53,830 bases of DNA. Source: Williamsia faeni (GTDB lineage: Bacteria; Actinomycetota; Actinomycetes; Mycobacteriales; Mycobacteriaceae). Made by a program: the position numbers and the translations under genes. The notes under the pieces are model-generated. The model did no database searches. It was not told where the DNA came from and saw only the letters and a list, made by a program, of their open reading frames with translations. The stretch covers positions 1 to 53,830 of the forward strand of contig QJJF01000016.1 in the NCBI GenBank assembly GCA_003202005.1, given 5' to 3'. Shown piece by piece: positions 41,560 to 51,890 of this stretch (the first letter of the stretch is position 1; every line of letters starts with the position of its first letter).

Positions 41560-42737
41560 CGGGCACCGTCGCGTGCCAGGTCGGTGCCGGTCGAGAACGG
41601 CAGCACGGCGTTGACCTCCCAGATGTCCTGGTTGGGTGCAGCATGAAATCGCCCACCCAGATGCTCTGTCCGCGAACGCATTCCGCTCAGACCGGAGCCG
41701 CCGGGCCGGCGGCGGGTATCGGGAGCGACCTTGTTGCGCACGCTGATCTGCAGGCTTCCCGCCGAATCGGGACCCACCTCGACGTCGACCGCCGCGCCAG
41801 GGGCGTGCTTCGACGCGTTGGTCAGCGATTCCTGAACGATGCGGAACGTCGCGAGTTCGGTGGCGCTCGTCGGTGATCCACCGGGGTTGTCGTAGCGGAA
41901 CCGGACGTCCTGTCCGGCGCGCTGGAATGACGAGACGAGTTCGTGGAGATCGTTCAATCCCGGTGTCGGACTGGCTGGTTCGGCGTCAGCGCGCAGCAAC
42001 TCGATGGTCTGGCGGATGTCGGCCATGGCCGCGCGGCCCTGCTGCTCTGCGTCGAGCAATGCCGCGACGGCGTCCGCGGTGTCGTTGTCCTCCTGTAACG
42101 CTCGCCGGGCACCGGTCACGTTCAGGAGCACGATGCTGAGGGAGTGTGCGATCACGTCGTGCACCTCGGTGGCGAGGGTGACACGGTCGAGTTGGAGCCG
42201 GGCCACCCGGGCCTGACGCTCCCGCACCAGCAATGCCAACTGCATTTGCAGCAGATGTCCGACCGCCACACCGAAACACAGCATCGCAGCGATCAGCCAT
42301 CCCTGTTCCACCGCTCCGATCGCGATTCCGTAGACGAGCACGCCGACGGTCATGACCATGTTGAAGGTGGTTTGCTTCCAGGTGCTGACCGCAGCATCGG
42401 TGGTGATGCCGAGAACAAGCAATAGGGTCGCGGCGTCGGCGTATGTCGGGAGCTGCCAAAAGAGGATCACCGAGATCACGGTGGCAATGACGAGCGCCGG
42501 GGTGAACAGGGCTCGCTTCGTGACGAAGAGGCACGCGATGTGTGGAGCCGCGGCGAAACCGAACGCCATGGCCAGGATGATCCACTCCCAACCCGATGGG
42601 TGCTCGAGCACTCGTTGCACTGTCGCAAGGGCCGCGGTGAGCAGGATCGCGCCGTCGGCGATGACCATGTAGTACCAGGGGTACTGGTACCCCATCAGCG
42701 CGAAGGCGCGTGCATAGCGTGAAGTCAACCACCGCAT
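41556..42737 (-). CDS. Sensor histidine kinase (HisKA_3 / NarL-partner type)
   Basis: This 393-aa protein has an N-terminal half with about five membrane helices (YYMVIADGAILLTAALATVQ, WIILAMAFGFAAAPHIACLF, ALVIATVISVILFWQ and others) and little outside the membrane, so it may sense membrane state. The dimerisation/phosphoacceptor motif is TEVHDVIAHSLSIVLLNVTG. The ATPase has the N-box LTNASKHAPG and the G-box PGGSGLSGMRSRTEHLGG. It is coupled to the response regulator at 40885. Signal unknown. Confidence 0.93.
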   Translation of the reverse strand: MRWLTSRYARAFALMGYQYPWYYMVIADGAILLTAALATVQRVLEHPSGWEWIILAMAFGFAAAPHIACLFVTKRALFTPALVIATVISVILFWQLPTYADAATLLLVLGITTDAAVSTWKQTTFNMVMTVGVLVYGIAIGAVEQGWLIAAMLCFGVAVGHLLQMQLALLVRERQARVARLQLDRVTLATEVHDVIAHSLSIVLLNVTGARRALQEDNDTADAVAALLDAEQQGRAAMADIRQTIELLRADAEPASPTPGLNDLHELVSSFQRAGQDVRFRYDNPGGSPTSATELATFRIVQESLTNASKHAPGAAVDVEVGPDSAGSLQISVRNKVAPDTRRRPGGSGLSGMRSRTEHLGGRFHAAPNQDIWEVNAVLPFSTGTDLARDGAR

Positions 42738-43087
42738 TGGCCGATTTTATCGGTTGGCGTCGGTGAAAACCTCCGTCCTGGGGAGGATCCTGCGCACCTG
42801 CGGCGGTCGCCGGCCGCGCCGAACCCCACGTCGCCCCGGTCCAGGTACTGCACCTGCAGGAATTGAGTAGTCCGCTACTGATGCCCTACGCGGGCGGGGG
42901 TCATAGCTTGAAAATGCGAACCGATGACAACCGATTTGGTTTCCGGGGGAGGACGCTCCGCACCCGCGGTGGTAGGGGAAGAAGATCCTCCCGGAGGTGG
43001 GTGACCTGCGGCTTTGTCGTCAATAGCGTTCTTGCTACCCCATCGGCGTTCCAGCAGGCGCCGAAAGAACCCCCGAGGAGAGCGGCG
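42738..43087. other. 350-base gap upstream of the small membrane gene
   Basis: I see no gene here. It contains the promoter of the histidine kinase at its left end and of the small plus-strand gene at its right. A short inverted repeat AGTAG-N5-CTACT lies in its middle (about 42866-42880). Nothing else is recognisable. Confidence 0.4.
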
Positions 43088-43315
43088 ATGTTCTGGATCC
43101 TGGTGTGCGTGGGTGTTGTGGTGATCTCGACGTGGATGCCCAAAGGCGGCGACGGGCTGGACTTCCGGGGGCGCGAAGTTCGCGCTGCGCTCGCGAGGCG
43201 TGAGGCGCAGGAGGTGGCACAGATGCACAGAATCCGGCGGGCCCGGCGCCGTCGCGACCTGGCTGATTCGCTGCGGCGGGCCCGGACGACAACACACGCC
43301 GTCGCCCGGGCCTGA
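43088..43315 (+). CDS. Small membrane protein, hypothetical
   Basis: The protein is 75 aa from ATG 43088, with GAGGAG about 9 bases upstream; the frame is open further upstream without support. The first 16 residues form a membrane helix (MFWILVCVGVVVISTW). The rest is strongly basic (RRARRRRDLADSLRRARTTT) and therefore cytoplasmic, possibly contacting nucleic acid or lipid head groups. It is convergent with acs (15 bases). No family recognised. Confidence 0.65.
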   Translation: MFWILVCVGVVVISTWMPKGGDGLDFRGREVRAALARREAQEVAQMHRIRRARRRRDLADSLRRARTTTHAVARA

Positions 43316-43330
43316 GCAGCTGAGGAACTC

Positions 43331-45274
<1,944 letters not shown>

Positions 45275-45408
45275 TATTTCCCTTTCGCTCTGGGTGGTCC
45301 GCGCGCCGACCTCACCGGTGATGCGGGCGTGATCGGCTACCACTGTGTTGTGCACCACATCATGTCTCCGGCATCATCAACTGACATAGCCCCGAAAGTG
45401 GATATTGC

Positions 45409-46257
45409 ATGAGCGTTGACAACACGGTCCTCCGCCCCAGCGATCACGAGCTGGTGCGGGCTACCAGCGCGCGCTTTCGCAAGGTGACCGGTACGCCGGT
45501 GGTCTTTGCGGGGCTGCGTGATCAGGACGCGATCGCGGTGACGGCGTCGGTCGGGCACATGACCCCGGCCCTGCGCACCATCCGCGTGACCCCTCAGCGA
45601 GGTCTCGGCGGACTCATCTGGCTGAACAAACGCGCGATCCTGGTGCGCGACTACGGCTCGGCTGACGAGATCACGCACGATTTCGACGACCAGATCCTCG
45701 GCGAGGGGATCACCGACCTGGCGGCCGCACCGATTGTGGTGGACGGGTCGGTGCGCGGTCTGCTGTATGCCGGATGGCGTGGTCAGGGCCCGCTGGGCGA
45801 CGACGTGGTGCAGGCGTTGACCGTCGAAGCCGGCCGGGTGGCGACTGAGCTGCGGACGCGCGACGAGGTGGACCGCCGGGTTGCCGCCATGACCGCCCGC
45901 ACCCAGGCCGAACAGGCGGAGGCGTCGGCGCTCGATTGGATGAACGAGCTGCGTGACATCGCCACGGTGTCGTCCGACGATGATTCTCGTCGCCGGATCC
46001 TGGAGCTCGTGGACCAGATTGCCGGGGGCAAGCAGCGCGGGGCCGAGCCGTCGATCCCGCTGACCCCTCGTCAGCTGGAGGTGTTGTCGCTGGTGGCGAT
46101 GGGTTTCGGTAATCGGGTGGTGGCCGACCGGTTGGGGCTGACGGTGGACACGGTGAAGACGTACCTGCGTGCCGCGATGGTCCGCCTCGGTGCCCACAAC
46201 CGGCACGAGGCAGTGGTGAAGGCGCGTGGCGCGGGCCACGCCCTTGAGCTGCCCTGA
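45409..46257 (+). CDS. GAF-LuxR transcriptional regulator, probable acs regulator
   Basis: The 282-aa protein has an N-terminal GAF-like sensor (VTGTPVVFAGLRDQDAIAVT, then GEGITDLAAAPIVVDGSVRG), a charged helical linker and a C-terminal LuxR helix-turn-helix: LTPRQLEVLSLVAMGFGNRV, then VADRLGLTVDTVKTYLRAAM. There is no receiver Asp, so it is not a standard response regulator. The divergent position to acs suggests control of acetate activation, as for related GAF-LuxR proteins in actinobacteria. This is inferred from layout only. Confidence 0.88.
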   Translation: MSVDNTVLRPSDHELVRATSARFRKVTGTPVVFAGLRDQDAIAVTASVGHMTPALRTIRVTPQRGLGGLIWLNKRAILVRDYGSADEITHDFDDQILGEGITDLAAAPIVVDGSVRGLLYAGWRGQGPLGDDVVQALTVEAGRVATELRTRDEVDRRVAAMTARTQAEQAEASALDWMNELRDIATVSSDDDSRRRILELVDQIAGGKQRGAEPSIPLTPRQLEVLSLVAMGFGNRVVADRLGLTVDTVKTYLRAAMVRLGAHNRHEAVVKARGAGHALELP

Positions 46258-46359
46258 CCACGCTGCTCTGACTGAGCTGTGCTGACTCAGCTGCTCTGAC
46301 GACCGGGGGAGATGTACTGATTCCGGCCGGATAGTAGTTGCCGCGTACGCTGACCTGTC

Positions 46360-47115
46360 GTGACCGATCCGCTGGCTCCCCTGTTCGAGATGCCGGGTGT
46401 CGCCGCGGCCGCCGACCGTGCGCGCGATGCGCTGGCCGCCGCACACCGGCACCCCGCCAACCTGCGTGGATGGGATAAGACAGCCACCGAGGCGTCGTGG
46501 CGGGCCGGACGGTCATCGGCCGCAATCGATGGCGGCAGCGTTGAACTCGTCCGCGATGGCGACTTCGACGATCCGGTACTGGCGGGTGCGATGCGGGTGG
46601 CACAGGCGCTCGACGGCGATTCGTTGCCGCAGATGGTCGGTGTCTGGACACGTGCGCCTTTGCAGACGCTGGCGCGCCTTCACGTGCTGGCGGCCGCGGA
46701 CATCACCGATGACCAGCAGCTCCTGGGCCGTCCGCGCGCCGACGCCGAACTCGGGCAGCGACTGGACCTTCTTGCCCAATTGATCACCGGTGCCACCAAA
46801 GCGCCGGCGCCGGTCCTGGCGGCCGTCGTGCATGCCGAGTTGCTGTCGCTCGAACCTTTCCGACACGCCAACGGGGTGGTGGCCCGGGCGGCGTCGCGGC
46901 TGATCTGTGCGAGCACCGGACTCGATCCGCACAATCTCGGAGTCCCCGAGGTGACGTGGTTCAAGCGGGTTTCCGAATACCGCGACTTGTCGAACGGGTT
47001 CGGTGCCGGTGATCCCGAGGCGATCCGCCGGTGGCTGATGCTCAGCTGTGAAGCGCTGGAAGCTGGTGCCGCAGAAGCGATGTCGATCGCAGAAGCCGCG
47101 CGCCCGCGCAAATAG
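46360..47115 (+). CDS. Degenerate Fic-fold protein (Rv3662c-like)
   Basis: The protein is 251 aa. It carries SSAAIDGG (52-59), resembling the SSxIEGN-type inhibitory/N-terminal helix of Fic proteins. Further on, EPFRHANGVVAR (165-176) aligns with the Fic core HPFxxGNGRxxR. Catalytic His is Glu, the first Gly is Ala and the first Arg is Val, so AMP transfer is unlikely. The family is widespread in mycobacteria under the label conserved hypothetical. It might retain nucleotide or protein binding. It is convergent with the HAD gene, with the Ms1-like RNA between. Confidence 0.7.
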   Translation: MTDPLAPLFEMPGVAAAADRARDALAAAHRHPANLRGWDKTATEASWRAGRSSAAIDGGSVELVRDGDFDDPVLAGAMRVAQALDGDSLPQMVGVWTRAPLQTLARLHVLAAADITDDQQLLGRPRADAELGQRLDLLAQLITGATKAPAPVLAAVVHAELLSLEPFRHANGVVARAASRLICASTGLDPHNLGVPEVTWFKRVSEYRDLSNGFGAGDPEAIRRWLMLSCEALEAGAAEAMSIAEAARPRK

Positions 47116-47133
47116 GGGTCCGGACAACGCACT

Positions 47134-47443
47134 GCGGGCGGCTCTCAGGCCCGACGTTCTTTGAGAACGTGGGGCCAGATCGCCGCCCGCTAGCACGGAT
47201 CCGAGTTACCAAGCGTGCTTTGGTGGTTGTGTGGGATGACCTAGGCGAAGTTGTTCGGCGCTGTGTCCACATGCGCTCCCACCCAAAGGAACTCACCTGA
47301 ACTCGGCGCGAATCTCGCAGGTCCACTACCTGTTGCCTCCCGCGGCGTGCTGCGCGTGGGTGCTCGACATCCGTGCTGGGAGTGCGCGGTCAGGAGTCCG
47401 TTCCTTCTCTTCCGGTCCGAACTTGGCGTTCCGCGCTTTCCGT
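47134..47443 (-). ncRNA. Candidate Ms1/MTS2823 (RNA polymerase-binding 6S-like) RNA
   Basis: Between the Fic-like and HAD genes there is a 468-base gap with no gene, exactly where M. tuberculosis carries MTS2823 (between Rv3661 and Rv3662c, from memory). On the minus strand a promoter TTGATG (47478-47473), 17-base spacer, TAGAAA (47455-47450) would start transcription near 47443. The transcript would end at a large three-tier hairpin: GCGGGCGGC/GCCGCCCGC, GGCCC/GGGCC and ACGTTCT/AGAACGT (47134-47190). Predicted length is about 255-310 bases, matching the roughly 300-base Ms1. Ms1 binds core RNA polymerase in stationary phase. Primary sequence was not compared. Confidence 0.62.
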
Positions 47444-47583
47444 AACTACTTTCTACACCGTGACCACGGTCACATCAAGGGTTCTCCGGCCTCGAATTCA
47501 GAATAGTTTCGTCCGTTGCGACTGAACATATTTCGTGTAGTGTGCCGCCAACTTTCGCGTCCGTGCACCGAGGTGTTCCGCGC

Positions 47584-48420
47584 TCAGTGGCGCTTGCGAT
47601 GCAGGATCGTATAGGTGAGTGCGCCGGCCACCACGGCACTCAAACCGACTGCGGCAGAGGCGGTTACCGTTGGCGACGGGGTCGACGGGAGGCGATCGCG
47701 GAGCGAGACGGGCTTGGTGAACGACAACATCGGCCAACCGCGCTCGCCGGCCTCGCGCCGCAGGTTGCGATCGGGATTGATGACGGTCGGATGACCGACG
47801 GCACTGAGCATCGGCAGGTCGGTTATCGAATCGGAATATGCGAAGCATTGGGATAGGTCGTAGCCGACCGATCGGGCGATGTCATTCATCGCCACCACCT
47901 TCTCCTCGCCGTAACAGTAGAAGTCCATCACCCCGGCGTATTTGCCGTCGGCGACCTTCATCCTGCTGGCCATCGAATAGTCGGCGCCCAGCATCTCGCC
48001 GATGGGTTCGACGATCTCGGCGCCCGACGCCGACACGATCACCACGTCGTGACCACGTGCCTTGTGCCCCGCGATGAGGTCGGCGGCCTCCGCGAAAACC
48101 AGAGGGTGGACGATGTCCTGCAGCGTCTCGCGGACGATCGAGGAGACCTGTTCGACGTCCCATCCGGTGCACATCTCGGTGACGTGCTTGCGCATCCGCT
48201 CGACCTGGTCGTGGTCGGCCGCCGAGAGCAGGAACATGAACTGTGCGTACGACGACTTGAGGACCGAACGCCGGTTGATCAGGCCCTGGTCGAAGAACGG
48301 GCGCGAAAAAGCGAGTGAACTGGACTTGGCGATGATCGTCTTGTCGAGGTCGAAGAAAGCTGCGATCGGTGCGCCGGTCGAGGGTTGTGATCCATCGTCG
48401 GCCGGCCGGAATGCTGTCAC
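47584..48420 (-). CDS. HAD-superfamily phosphatase, SerB/PSP-like (Rv3661-like)
   Basis: The protein is 278 aa from GTG 48420, the likeliest start; the frame continues upstream over the 6C RNA by chance. HAD motif I is AAFFDLDKTIIAKSSSLAFS (D-x-D-x-T variant DLDKT), motif II is VVIVSASG, motif III is the Lys in the YGEEKVVAMND region and motif IV is AYSDSITDLPMLSAVG. A C-terminal hydrophobic helix (AAVGLSAVVAGALTYTIL) anchors it in the membrane. It belongs to the HAD-IB group of small-molecule phosphatases. Synteny with Rv3661 fits. Substrate unknown. Confidence 0.9.
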   Translation of the reverse strand: MTAFRPADDGSQPSTGAPIAAFFDLDKTIIAKSSSLAFSRPFFDQGLINRRSVLKSSYAQFMFLLSAADHDQVERMRKHVTEMCTGWDVEQVSSIVRETLQDIVHPLVFAEAADLIAGHKARGHDVVIVSASGAEIVEPIGEMLGADYSMASRMKVADGKYAGVMDFYCYGEEKVVAMNDIARSVGYDLSQCFAYSDSITDLPMLSAVGHPTVINPDRNLRREAGERGWPMLSFTKPVSLRDRLPSTPSPTVTASAAVGLSAVVAGALTYTILHRKRH

Positions 48421-48565
48421 CCGTCGAGGGTACGTCCAGGGCGGGGGCGAGGGAAGATTCAGTTGTTTGGAGTACACCGATCGACGTCTGGGTTCGCTTG
48501 GAGACACCAGGTAAGGCCAATGGTTGAAGTTGCAATCAATCGTGGAATTTTGTGTATAGTCGTGT

Positions 48566-48670
48566 TTACCCGGACTAGATCCGGGGCTTTCAGCCCGACC
48601 CCCCGGGGCTGAACGCGACGACCCTGGCCTCCTCCCCCCCTGGCCGGGGTCGTCCCCATTTCTGGGTGTT
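48566..48670 (+). ncRNA. 6C RNA (B11-type small RNA)
   Basis: Two stem-loops carry runs of six or more cytosines in their loops, the defining feature of the actinobacterial 6C motif. Stem 1 is CAGCCC (48591-48596)/GGGCTG (48606-48611) with CCCCCC in the loop. Stem 2 is GACGACCCTGGCC (48617-48629)/GGCCGGGGTCGTC (48642-48654) with seven C's. A -10 box TATAGT at 48555-48560 gives a start near 48567. M. tuberculosis 6C RNA B11 lies between Rv3660c and Rv3661 (from memory), the same two genes. B11-type RNAs pair by their C-loops with G-rich mRNA sites and affect division and cell-shape genes. Confidence 0.88.
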
Positions 48671-48823
48671 TCGGCATTTGAGCCACACTCTCGCGACATT
48701 CGTCTACCAGGGGTTTCGTGCACTGCCAGGGCAGTTGTCCACAGTCCCGGTGCCGACTAACAACCATTGCTGAACCCGGTGATTTCGGGCGATACCCGGG
48801 TACACCGGCCGCCACAGTGAGGC

Positions 48824-49891
48824 ATGACCGAAACTCCCCGGGTGCTCGCGATGGTGTCACCGGACCTATCCGATGATGTCGAGCGGGTCGCGGCAGCATC
48901 CGGCTATCAGATGATGCGTGCACGTCCCGATCACTGCCGCCGGGAGTGGGCAGAGGCGACTGCCGTACTCGTCGACGCCTCCACCGTCGATGAGACGCTC
49001 GCGGCCGGTTTGCCCCGCCGCAACGGGCTGATGGTTGTCGGTGTCACCGGGGATGGACCGAACATGTGGCGAAGCGCGCTGGCGCTCGGCGCCGGTCACG
49101 GATTTGTACTGCCGGACGACGAACATGCGGTGGTCCAGGCCTTGTCGAGGATCCGCCGACCCACTGGCCCCGAAGGGATCGCCATCGCGGTGATCGCCGG
49201 ACACGGCGGCGCCGGCGCGTCCACACTCGCCGCGGGCATAGGGTTGGTCGCCTGCGAGCGCGGCCACGGCGGCTTGCTACTCGACCTCGACGAGCTCGGT
49301 GGCGGCCAGGACCTGCTGCTCGGTGTCGAGGATCATCCCGGATTGCGTTGGCAGGAACTGACATTGGAGGGTGGGCAAGTTGTTGCCGAATCCCTTCACA
49401 CCGCCTTGCCGCATGCGCGGGGAGGCCTGGCCGTCCTGGCCGGTCGCCGCGGCGCACCCGCTCCGGTCCGGCCCGAAGCGGCACTCGCCGCGATCGATGC
49501 CGCGCGAGGCAATGGCGACGTGGTGATCGTCGATGTGCCCCGTCGCGGTGATGACGTGGTCTCGGCTGTGGTCGAGGCGGCAGACCTCGTCGTGCTGGTC
49601 TGCGGTGCCACTGTCCGGGCATGCGCCGCCGGACGCGAGATGGCGTCGCGTCTGAGTGCTCGTGCCGGTCGGGTGGAAGTGGTGGTCCGTGGACCGTCGC
49701 CGGGTGGGCTTCGCGCCGGCCAGGTGGCGCAGGTTCTCGGATTGCCACTACTCACGGCCACGCGGCCCGATTCCCGGCTCGCCCGCGACCTCGAGTCGGG
49801 CGGACTCTTATTGGCGCGGCGGTCACCGCTCCGTCGTTGCGCGGTCGCGGTTCTGGATCGCGCGGAGGTACTGCGGGGGTCGGGGCGATGA
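48824..49891 (+). CDS. ssd: Septum-site/CpaE-like ATPase (Ssd, Rv3660c-like)
   Basis: The protein is 355 aa. The N-terminal receiver-like domain lacks a clear phospho-Asp. The MinD/ParA-type ATPase domain has the deviant Walker A IAGHGGAGASTLAAGI, with Ser after Ala in place of the usual GKT. That suggests weak or no ATP hydrolysis. VVIVDVPRRGDD is the Walker B/switch region. It leads the Tad operon and overlaps the tadA start by 4 bases. From memory, M. tuberculosis Ssd affects septum formation; in Tad systems the equivalent TadZ/CpaE places the pilus machine. Confidence 0.9.
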   Translation: MTETPRVLAMVSPDLSDDVERVAAASGYQMMRARPDHCRREWAEATAVLVDASTVDETLAAGLPRRNGLMVVGVTGDGPNMWRSALALGAGHGFVLPDDEHAVVQALSRIRRPTGPEGIAIAVIAGHGGAGASTLAAGIGLVACERGHGGLLLDLDELGGGQDLLLGVEDHPGLRWQELTLEGGQVVAESLHTALPHARGGLAVLAGRRGAPAPVRPEAALAAIDAARGNGDVVIVDVPRRGDDVVSAVVEAADLVVLVCGATVRACAAGREMASRLSARAGRVEVVVRGPSPGGLRAGQVAQVLGLPLLTATRPDSRLARDLESGGLLLARRSPLRRCAVAVLDRAEVLRGSGR

Positions 49892-51084
49892 ATGATCCGA
49901 CTGCGTCGACGGCGTCCAACCGCAACCAACTGCTGACGCGGGTACGCGAGCGACTGGCGGCAACCGCACAGGATCCGACACCCGAGGTGATGGCCGCCGT
50001 CGTGCGTGCCGAAGCCGGTGGGGTACTCGGCGACACTGATCTACTCGACGCGCTCCGATTTCTGCAGACCGAACTCGTCGGCGCCGGCCGCCTCGAGGAT
50101 CTGCTGGCCGGGCCGGGCGTCAACGACATCCTGGTGGTCGGCCCGCGGGCGGTCTGGGTCGACCAGGGACGCGGACTTCGGTTGTCGGACATCGAGTTCG
50201 AGGATGATGACGCGGTCCGGCGACTGGCCATGCGGTTGGCACTGGCCGCCGGCAAGCGACTCGATGATGCCCAGCCCTGGGTTGATGGCCAGCTGTCCGG
50301 GCTCGGTCGGCGGGGGTACAGCGTCCGACTGCACGCGGTCATCCCGCCGATCGCCGTCGACGGGACGTGTCTGTCGCTGCGGGTCCTGCGGCCGGCAACG
50401 CAGAATCTCGGCGCACTGGTGTCGTCCGGTGCCATCGTCCCCGAGGCGGCGACACTTCTGGAAACGATCATCGATGCCCGTCTCGCCTTTCTGGTCGTCG
50501 GTGGGACCGGTGCCGGAAAGACCACTCTTTTGTCAGCGTTGCTCGGGCGGGTCGATCCGTCCGAACGCATCCTCTGCGTCGAAGATGCCGTGGAGCTCGC
50601 ACCGCAGCATCCCCATGTCGTGCGACTGGTGGCCCGCACCCCCAATGTTGAAGGGGCAGGCGAGGTCCCGGTCCGGGCGCTGGTGCGCCAAGCGCTCCGA
50701 ATGAGACCGGACCGGATCGTGGTCGGTGAGGTACGCGGTGCCGAGGTCGTGGATCTGCTGACCGCGATGAACACCGGTCACGACGGTGGTGCCGGCACAT
50801 TGCACGCAAACTCGACCGCCGAGGTACCGGCCCGGATGGAAGCCCTCGCCGCACTCGGCGGCATGGACCGTCCCGCACTGCACAGCCAGCTCGCGGCCGC
50901 AATCTCGGTGGTGATCGGGGTGTTCCGCGATTCGAACGGCGATCGGGGTGTCGGCGAGATCGGGATTCTGCGGCGCGGTGCCGACGGTCTGGTGAACGTT
51001 GATGCGGTCTGGCGTCGCCGCGGCGGGTTCACCCCTGCCGCCGCGGACCTGGCCGCACTCCTTGCCGGCAGGCTCGTCCGGTGA
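49888..51084 (+). CDS. Tad/CpaF secretion ATPase (Rv3659c-like)
   Basis: The protein is 398 aa from ATG 49888 (ATGA overlap). It is a hexameric secretion ATPase of the GspE/VirB11 family: Walker A VVGGTGAGKTTLLSALLGRV, the Asp box ILCVEDAVELAPQHPH, Walker B MRPDRIVVGEVRGAEVVDLL and the His box HDGGAGTLHANS. It powers assembly or retraction of the Flp-type pilus with the two TadB/TadC membrane proteins that follow. All catalytic motifs are intact. Confidence 0.95.
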   Translation: MNDPTASTASNRNQLLTRVRERLAATAQDPTPEVMAAVVRAEAGGVLGDTDLLDALRFLQTELVGAGRLEDLLAGPGVNDILVVGPRAVWVDQGRGLRLSDIEFEDDDAVRRLAMRLALAAGKRLDDAQPWVDGQLSGLGRRGYSVRLHAVIPPIAVDGTCLSLRVLRPATQNLGALVSSGAIVPEAATLLETIIDARLAFLVVGGTGAGKTTLLSALLGRVDPSERILCVEDAVELAPQHPHVVRLVARTPNVEGAGEVPVRALVRQALRMRPDRIVVGEVRGAEVVDLLTAMNTGHDGGAGTLHANSTAEVPARMEALAALGGMDRPALHSQLAAAISVVIGVFRDSNGDRGVGEIGILRRGADGLVNVDAVWRRRGGFTPAAADLAALLAGRLVR

Positions 51085-51890
51085 GCGCGATCCTCGCGGC
51101 GGTGGCATTGATGGTTCTGCTCTGGCCCCGGACCCGCGCACAGACCAGGAGCCTTGCCTTGAACGTTTCGGTCGGAGATCGACCGCCGCGGTCGGCCGAT
51201 GACCTTGTTGCAGCTGCGGTGGTCGGGCTTCCGGTTGCAGTGCTGGTGATCGTCGGGATGTCCGCCGGCATCGCCGCATCCATGGCCTCGGGGATGGCCT
51301 ATCTGCTGTATCGCGGAAGACGTCGGGAACGGGATGTGGCAGACGAACTGGCCGCGCTCCTGGCAGCGCTCGAGGTGATGATTGCCGAATTGCGCGTGGG
51401 TGCTCATCCCGCACACGCGTGCCGGCAAGCGGCCGAGGATGCCGGAGGACCGCGGCGATCGGCGGTGGCCGAGACGCTGTCGATGATGGCCGGGCGGTCC
51501 ACACTGGGGGGAGATGTCGCAGGCGGGATCGAGAAGGCGGACGTTCGTGATCCACAGGCCTGGTCCCGGATGGCCGTGGCCTGGCGGACCGCCGAACAAT
51601 ACGGGTTGCCCATCGCTGAACTGCTGACATCGGTTCGATCAGACCTGCTCGCGCGCAGCCGATTCCGTGAGCGGACACGGGCGGCACTGGCCGGCGCCAA
51701 AGCTACCGCGATGGTGCTGGCTCTGCTCCCGGTTTTGGGTATCGGGCTCGGGCAGGCGATCGGAGCATCGCCGCTGACTGTCCTGCTCGGGGGAGGACTC
51801 GGAGGCATTCTCCTGGTTGTCGGTGTCGCGCTGGTGTGTGCTGGCTTGTTGTGGTCGAGGCGAATCGTCGGAAAGGTTCTCGGGTCATGA
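51081..51890 (+). CDS. TadB-like pilus assembly membrane protein (Rv3658c-like)
   Basis: The protein is 269 aa, overlapping tadA by 4 bases. Two N-terminal membrane helices (ILAAVALMVLLWP; VVGLPVAVLVIVGMSAGIAA) precede a cytosolic T2SSF helical domain (LLAALEVMIAELRVGAHPAH, ...WRTAEQYGLPIAELLTSV). Two C-terminal helices follow (MVLALLPVLGIGLGQAIGAS; GGILLVVGVALVCAGLLW). This is the standard TadB/GspF layout. It forms the inner-membrane platform with TadC. Confidence 0.9.
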   Translation: MSAILAAVALMVLLWPRTRAQTRSLALNVSVGDRPPRSADDLVAAAVVGLPVAVLVIVGMSAGIAASMASGMAYLLYRGRRRERDVADELAALLAALEVMIAELRVGAHPAHACRQAAEDAGGPRRSAVAETLSMMAGRSTLGGDVAGGIEKADVRDPQAWSRMAVAWRTAEQYGLPIAELLTSVRSDLLARSRFRERTRAALAGAKATAMVLALLPVLGIGLGQAIGASPLTVLLGGGLGGILLVVGVALVCAGLLWSRRIVGKVLGS

